From contig NZ_CP080269.1 of assembly GCF_019431355.1 (NCBI RefSeq), forward strand, positions 5,079,001 to 5,143,000: 64,000 bases of DNA, written 5' to 3'. Below are positions 60,319 through 64,000 of the stretch, one piece after another. A program made the position numbers and the translations under genes. The notes beneath the pieces are model-generated. The model did no database searches and was not told where the DNA came from. It saw only the letters and a program-made list of their open reading frames with translations. The stretch is from Paenibacillus sp. R14(2021). Lineage in GTDB: Bacteria > Bacillota > Bacilli > Paenibacillales > Paenibacillaceae. Every line of letters starts with the position of its first letter. Within the stretch, counting starts at the first letter, position 1.

Positions 60319-60436
60319 CGGAACGTAACCCCTCTCTTATAAGTAAACAGCAGCGTTTGAGTTTGTGATGTGACTTATGTTACCCCTTTTCACTGCGAAA
60401 AGCCATGTCTAACTTGCTTTGCGGGAATGCGAAGTA

Positions 60437-60465
60437 TTGACATTATGGCATCCATCGATTAATCT
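60437..60465 (+). promoter_or_regulatory. Sigma-A promoter of the quinone-reductase-like gene
   Basis: TTGACA (60437-60442) and TAATCT (60460-60465) have a 17-bp spacer. Confidence 0.78.
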
Positions 60466-60468
60466 TTG

Positions 60469-60480
60469 TTGTACATACAA
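60469..60480. promoter_or_regulatory. Candidate MarR operator in the quinone-reductase promoter
   Basis: TTGTACATACAA is the exact reverse complement of the marR promoter site and begins four bases after the -10 hexamer, nearly the same placement as in the marR promoter. Confidence 0.65.
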
Positions 60481-60512
60481 AATAAAAACATAACAAAAGG
60501 AGCTATAATCCG

Positions 60513-61040
60513 ATGTCCAAGAAAACGCTTGTCATCGTCATCCATCCAAACCTGGAGAAATCCCGCATTAACAAACGGCTGGCCGAGGAGCTGTCGGAAG
60601 CCGAGAACGTCACGGTTCACCGTTTGCACGAAGCCTATCCGGACGAGGTGATCGACGTCGAGCACGAGCGCCGACTGGTCGAGGTACATGACCGAGTCGT
60701 GCTGCAGTTTCCGTTCTACTGGTACAGCTCGCCTTATCTATTGAAAAAATGGCTCGATCTTGTTCTTCAGATGGGCTGGGCATATGGACCAGGCGGTGAT
60801 AAAATGGAAGGCAAAGAGCTTGCAATCGCGATTTCCACTGGCGGAGCGGCGGACGCCTATCAAGCCGGCGGTTTCCATCATTATTCCATCAGCGAGCTGC
60901 TTCGTCCCTTCCAAGCAACCGCGAATCGCGTGAAAATGATCTTCAAAGCGCCGTTTGTCGTGAATGGCATACGCGAAGTAAGCGACGAGGAGCTGGAAAC
61001 GAAAGCTGCTCAATACGCGGCATTTGTTGTACAGCCCTGA
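60513..61040 (+). CDS. NAD(P)H-dependent quinone reductase-like flavoprotein (KefF/YwrO type)
   Basis: This 175-residue flavodoxin-fold enzyme of the NQO1 family has IHPNLEKSRINKRLAEEL for FMN/FAD phosphate, VLQFPFYWYSSPYLLKKWLDLVL and the ISTGGAADAYQAGG loop. It reduces quinones by two electrons, a detoxification step. AAAGGAGC precedes the ATG. Its promoter has a TTGTA-NN-TACAA palindrome shared with the marR gene, so quinone or electrophile induction is likely. Confidence 0.9.
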   Translation: MSKKTLVIVIHPNLEKSRINKRLAEELSEAENVTVHRLHEAYPDEVIDVEHERRLVEVHDRVVLQFPFYWYSSPYLLKKWLDLVLQMGWAYGPGGDKMEGKELAIAISTGGAADAYQAGGFHHYSISELLRPFQATANRVKMIFKAPFVVNGIREVSDEELETKAAQYAAFVVQP

Positions 61041-61104
61041 ACGTAAAGCAACTACAGGCGCGGTTCCAGCAAGGGGCATAGAAGATTGCTTCGCAGGGAG
61101 CGAT

Positions 61105-61126
61105 TTGCGGCAGTTGATCGCCGCAA
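61105..61126. repeat. Hairpin between the flavoprotein and MFS genes
   Basis: TTGCGGC (61105-61111) and GCCGCAA (61120-61126) form a 7-bp stem without T tract, possibly reducing read-through. Confidence 0.5.
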
Positions 61127-61201
61127 TCATTGGTTGTACAAATAAACAGACGGAATAGACACAATCGTTATTCGGTCTGCAAATATGGAGGGATAAGAAG
61201 C

Positions 61202-62476
61202 ATGAAGCCGCCTGCGGCAGTGTCTAAATTTTATTACGGTTGGGTGGTCGTCCTTCTTGCCTTTGTGTCCCTCCTCGTATCCGCCGGCATCCGGTCGATG
61301 CCAAGTATCTTCATGGTCCCGTTCGAGCACGAATTCGGCTGGAGCAGAGGCGGGATTTCCGGCGTCATCTCCATCGGTATTTTTCTCTATGGCCTGATCG
61401 GTCCCTTCTCGGCCGCGCTGCTTGCCAAATTCGGCATACGCCGAATGATGGTTATCGCGCTAGCCGTGCTTGCGGGCAGCCTTGCCATAACCCCTCTAAT
61501 AACGGAGCTGTGGCAGTTCAAGCTGCTGTGGGGGCTGGTATCCGGACTTGCAACCGGCATGATGGCGAACGTGCTTGGCGTTACCGTCGCGAACCGCTGG
61601 TTCGTGGAGCGCAAAGGCTTGGTCGTCGGCATTCTGACGGCCAGCGCCGCCACCGGTCAGCTGCTGTTCCTCCCGCTGCTTGCGCACATTACGGTGAATG
61701 ACGGCTGGCGGCATGCCGTATACACGTCGGTTGCAGTCGTGCTTGTGCTGCTTGTTGTCGTCGCCTTGTTCATGCGCAATCATCCGTATGACGTAGGCGC
61801 AGCCGCTTACGGAACGAGCGAAGTCGTGAAGCCTGCCGCCTTCCAGGGCAGTATCTTGCTGACGCCTTTGCTGACGCTGCGCGACGCCTTGAAGAACCGA
61901 ACGTTCTGGCTGCTCGGCGGCACATTCTTCTTCTGCGGCTTCTCGACGAACGGCTTGATCGGCACGCACCTTATCGCGGCCTGCGGCGATCATGGCATCG
62001 AGGAAGTAATGGCAGCGGGTCTGCTTGCCTTCATGGGGATTTTCGACCTGGTTGGCACGACATTGTCCGGCTGGCTGTCGGACCGGTTCGACGCCCGGAA
62101 GCTGCTGTTCTGGTATTACGGGCTGCGCGGTCTGTCGCTCTTATTCCTTCCGTATGCACTCGATACGACGCCGACGATGCTTGTCGTGTTCTCCGTATTT
62201 TACGGGCTGGACTGGATTGCGACCGTGCCGCCGACGGTTAAATTGGCTGCCCAGGAATTCGGTAAAGAGAAAGCCGGCATGGTGTTCGGCTGGGTCGTCG
62301 TCGCCCATCAAATCGGCGCTTCGATGGCTGCTTATGGCGCCGGCATCGTGCGCGATATGACCGGCACGTACACGACCGTATTCGTCACGGCCGGATTTAT
62401 CTGCCTGATCGCCGCGATCATGGCGCTTCGTATTGCGAAGAAAGCGGCGGCACTGCCTGTATCCGTGCAAGCTTAA
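61202..62476 (+). CDS. MFS transporter (OFA/monocarboxylate type)
   Basis: This 424-residue major facilitator has 12 hydrophobic segments. The start FYYGWVVVLLAFVSLLVSAGIRSMPSIFMVPFEHEFGWSRG matches the oxalate/formate-antiporter and monocarboxylate group. ATG 61202 follows GGAGGGATAAG; an upstream in-frame GTG-like start is not needed. It lies 161 bp after the flavoprotein gene and could be part of its transcript. The substrate is probably an organic acid anion. Confidence 0.88.
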   Translation: MKPPAAVSKFYYGWVVVLLAFVSLLVSAGIRSMPSIFMVPFEHEFGWSRGGISGVISIGIFLYGLIGPFSAALLAKFGIRRMMVIALAVLAGSLAITPLITELWQFKLLWGLVSGLATGMMANVLGVTVANRWFVERKGLVVGILTASAATGQLLFLPLLAHITVNDGWRHAVYTSVAVVLVLLVVVALFMRNHPYDVGAAAYGTSEVVKPAAFQGSILLTPLLTLRDALKNRTFWLLGGTFFFCGFSTNGLIGTHLIAACGDHGIEEVMAAGLLAFMGIFDLVGTTLSGWLSDRFDARKLLFWYYGLRGLSLLFLPYALDTTPTMLVVFSVFYGLDWIATVPPTVKLAAQEFGKEKAGMVFGWVVVAHQIGASMAAYGAGIVRDMTGTYTTVFVTAGFICLIAAIMALRIAKKAAALPVSVQA

Positions 62477-62533
62477 TCGGCGTTCAGACCGCGCCTGGAT
62501 AGATAGGACGGTCGATCATTCAACAATTACGGC

Positions 62534-62562
62534 AAGGCGCCTTGGGAATAGGCGCCTTTTTG
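62534..62562 (+). terminator. Terminator of the MFS gene
   Basis: AAGGCGCC (62534-62541) pairs with GGCGCCTT (62551-62558), followed by T residues. Confidence 0.88.
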
Positions 62563-62681
62563 CTGCGCGGCATTTACTATGGGAGATGGCAGGCGAGAAC
62601 CATACCTTCGAGGATATGGACGCGGTGGCGTTGAAGGACGTAAAATAAGAGCAAGACTAAGTACGAAAGCGATGGAATCGG

Positions 62682-63458
62682 ATGAACCCTTTGCGAAGAT
62701 ACGAGAAAATCATGGAAACCTTGCTGGCGGCCCGAGAAGTGACGGTCGCGGAGCTGAGCGAACAGCTGGAAGTGACGGGCAAGACGGTGCGGGAGGATCT
62801 GGCCAAGCTGGAGGAGAAGGGACTGCTGCAGCGCATCCATGGCGGCGCCGTGCTGGCTCAAGCGAACCAGCTCGGCATTCTGTCGCCGAAGCGCGAGGAA
62901 GCGCCGAATGCGGCAGAGCGCCAGGAGATCGCCGCGCTTGCCGTATCGCTCATCGAACGCGGCGACGTCATTGCCCTGGACGGAGGACGAACGACGCTTG
63001 AAATCGCCAGGCAGCTGCCGGATCAGCCGCTGACCGTGGTGACGAACGACCTGTTTATCATCGCGGAGCTGGCCCGTAAGGAGGCGGTACGCTTGGTCGT
63101 GCCGGGCGGCTACCAGATGCGCAACATGCTGATCGGCGCGGAAGCGGAGGCGTATATCCGCAAGCTGAACATCTCGAAAGCGTTCCTGTCCGCGACGGGC
63201 GTACATCCGGCGTCCGGATTTACGATTTATGCCGGCGAGTCGGCGGAGATCAAGCGGGCGTGGCTGGAAACGGCGAAGACGGCCTACGTGCTGGCGGACC
63301 ACGAGAAATTCGGGCAAGGGGCGCTGTTTACATTTGCTAAGCTGGATGAGGTTGAAGCGATACTAACGGATTCCGGCATGCCGCACGAAACGGCCGAGCA
63401 GTACCGCCTTGCAGGCATCCGGCTGATGATACGGGGGAATGGGAGCATTGAGCTTTGA
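62682..63458 (+). CDS. DeoR-family transcriptional regulator
   Basis: This 258-residue repressor has the DeoR HTH (VTVAELSEQLEVTGKTVREDLAKLEEKGLLQRIHGGAV) and the sugar-phosphate sensing domain (IALDGGRTTLEIARQL; VVTNDLFIIAEL; ADHEKFGQGALFTFAKLDEVEAILTD). It is distinct from the 5413 DeoR protein. The ATG has only a weak ribosome site. No sugar operon is attached on this side; the next gene is a sensor kinase. Confidence 0.9.
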   Translation: MNPLRRYEKIMETLLAAREVTVAELSEQLEVTGKTVREDLAKLEEKGLLQRIHGGAVLAQANQLGILSPKREEAPNAAERQEIAALAVSLIERGDVIALDGGRTTLEIARQLPDQPLTVVTNDLFIIAELARKEAVRLVVPGGYQMRNMLIGAEAEAYIRKLNISKAFLSATGVHPASGFTIYAGESAEIKRAWLETAKTAYVLADHEKFGQGALFTFAKLDEVEAILTDSGMPHETAEQYRLAGIRLMIRGNGSIEL

Positions 63459-63597
63459 TAAACGGGGAAGTCGGCGCATGTGACCGACACTTCTGGCGGG
63501 CGGAGGGCTCATTAAAGACGGATGCCGAAGCATCGGCAGGCGTGCGGCCTTAGCGGCTTCAGCCGATCTGCTGATGGAGATAAACCGAGCAGCGAAG

Positions 63598-63628
63598 AAG
63601 AACCTGCCTTTCGAGGCAGGTTCTTTTT
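63598..63628 (+). terminator. Terminator downstream of the second deoR gene
   Basis: A 12-bp stem (63598-63609 with 63614-63625) is followed by T residues. The 140 bp between the stop and the hairpin hold nothing I recognise. Confidence 0.9.
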
Positions 63629-63633
63629 GCCGA

Positions 63634-63662
63634 TTTACCCGGCTCGTACCCCGTGATAGAAT
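63634..63662 (+). promoter_or_regulatory. Promoter of the sensor kinase gene
   Basis: TTTACC (63634-63639) and TAGAAT (63657-63662) have a 17-bp spacer, 46 bp upstream of the ATG. Confidence 0.6.
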
Positions 63663-63708
63663 GAATAACGCAGCTTACGGGAGACGGGGCGGAAAGGAGG
63701 ACACAGCA

Positions 63709-64000
63709 ATGAGAACACTGCGCTTCTATCGCAGCTGGAGCGTGACGGCGAAATTCGTCGCCATCTATGTGTCCATCCTGCTGGTGTCGCTCACGGTAAC
63801 GGGTTTTATCTTGTACGTGCAGGCATCCCAATCGGCGGTTTCGCAGGCGCAGACCGTCATGGAGCAGAATGTGCTGCAGACGAAGAACAGCATTTCGGAG
63901 AAGGTGAACATGATTGAGAATATCTCGCAGATCATTTCCTTCGACTCCAGAATTCAGACCTTGCTTGGAAGCGCCTTCATTAATGAAAGCTTCCAGCTGG
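63709..64000 (+). CDS. Sensor histidine kinase, YesM type (3' end cut by window)
   Basis: Only the first 97 codons are present. A short cytoplasmic start (RTLRFYRSWSVTAKF) leads into a membrane helix (about residues 16-36) and the beginning of an extracytoplasmic sensor domain (SISEKVNMIENISQIISFDSRIQTLLG), as in the cache-containing YesM/LytS-like kinases common in Paenibacillus. AAAGGAGG lies eight bases before the ATG. The kinase domain is outside the window, so the family call is an inference. Confidence 0.7.
   Translation, partial: MRTLRFYRSWSVTAKFVAIYVSILLVSLTVTGFILYVQASQSAVSQAQTVMEQNVLQTKNSISEKVNMIENISQIISFDSRIQTLLGSAFINESFQL

Noticed and set aside
61134-61141. Third copy of the MarR-type site (TTGTACAA) before the MFS gene
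   Set aside because: It lacks the two central bases of the TTGTA-NN-TACAA sites and has no promoter placed as in the other two, so it is probably chance.

Overview
The window looks like chromosomal DNA of a Paenibacillus-type Gram-positive spore former. The grounds are a ctaCDEFG caa3 oxidase operon in Bacillus order, strong AAGGAGG ribosome binding sites, frequent TTG/GTG starts, TTGACA-N17-TATAAT-like promoters, a cre-like site, and many LacI/GntR/DeoR-controlled sugar and ABC-import operons. I see no rRNA, tRNA, CRISPR array, prophage or intact insertion sequence. All identifications come from reading the sequence; no database search was run.

Layout. 1-5242: caa3 cytochrome c oxidase (ctaC truncated by the window edge, then ctaD, E, F), assembly factor ctaG and a DUF420 protein, closed by a strong terminator. 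5413-13136: a DeoR-controlled catabolic cluster (DhnA/LacD-type aldolase, Gfo/Idh/MocA dehydrogenase, PfkB kinase, D-lyxose-isomerase-like cupin, GlcD/GlcF glycolate-oxidase pair) that reads as an isomerase-kinase-aldolase route ending in a 2-hydroxyacid. 13326-25345: mostly single genes (acetyltransferase, MOSC protein, MocR regulator, epoxide hydrolase, serine hydrolase, three methyltransferases, a secreted acidic/His-rich protein, a phosphotransferase, a HAD hydrolase). 25464-29038: an ABC-2 exporter pair, then an ECF sigma factor with a membrane-anchored partner. 29244-36389: small ATPase, an ankyrin/IsdG-type monooxygenase fusion, an Rrf2 regulator facing a redox operon (two AhpD-like paralogues, azoreductase, EamA exporter), a HAD nucleotidase, a cupin and a lipoprotein.

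36532-41050: a decayed gene end, a GMC oxidoreductase fused to its small subunit, a DUF817 protein and an IclR regulator. 41206-48498: a LacI-controlled operon with a complete ABC importer, a small beta-rich protein, a PHP metallohydrolase and a GDPD-type phosphodiesterase. It looks like uptake and cleavage of a phosphodiester-like compound. 48735-51160: MBL-fold hydrolase, MFS exporter and ArsR regulator on the minus strand. 51387-57402: a GntR/LacI-hybrid regulator and a GH125 alpha-mannosidase operon with permeases and binding protein but no ATPase. 57583-62476: MarR regulator, SLAC1/TehA-family protein, LysR regulator, quinone-reductase-like flavoprotein and an MFS transporter. 62682-64000: a DeoR regulator and the start of a sensor kinase.

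The strongest leads are: (1) the ankyrin-IsdG fusion with an exactly conserved N/W/H triad spacing and an internal ribosome binding site; (2) the LacI/ABC/PHP/GDPD phosphodiester operon; (3) the lyxose-isomerase/kinase/aldolase/GlcDF cluster; (4) a shared palindrome placed identically in the MarR and quinone-reductase promoters; (5) a palindrome lying exactly in the spacer of the rrf2 promoter; and (6) a TehA-like gene whose only well-placed start codon is ATA.
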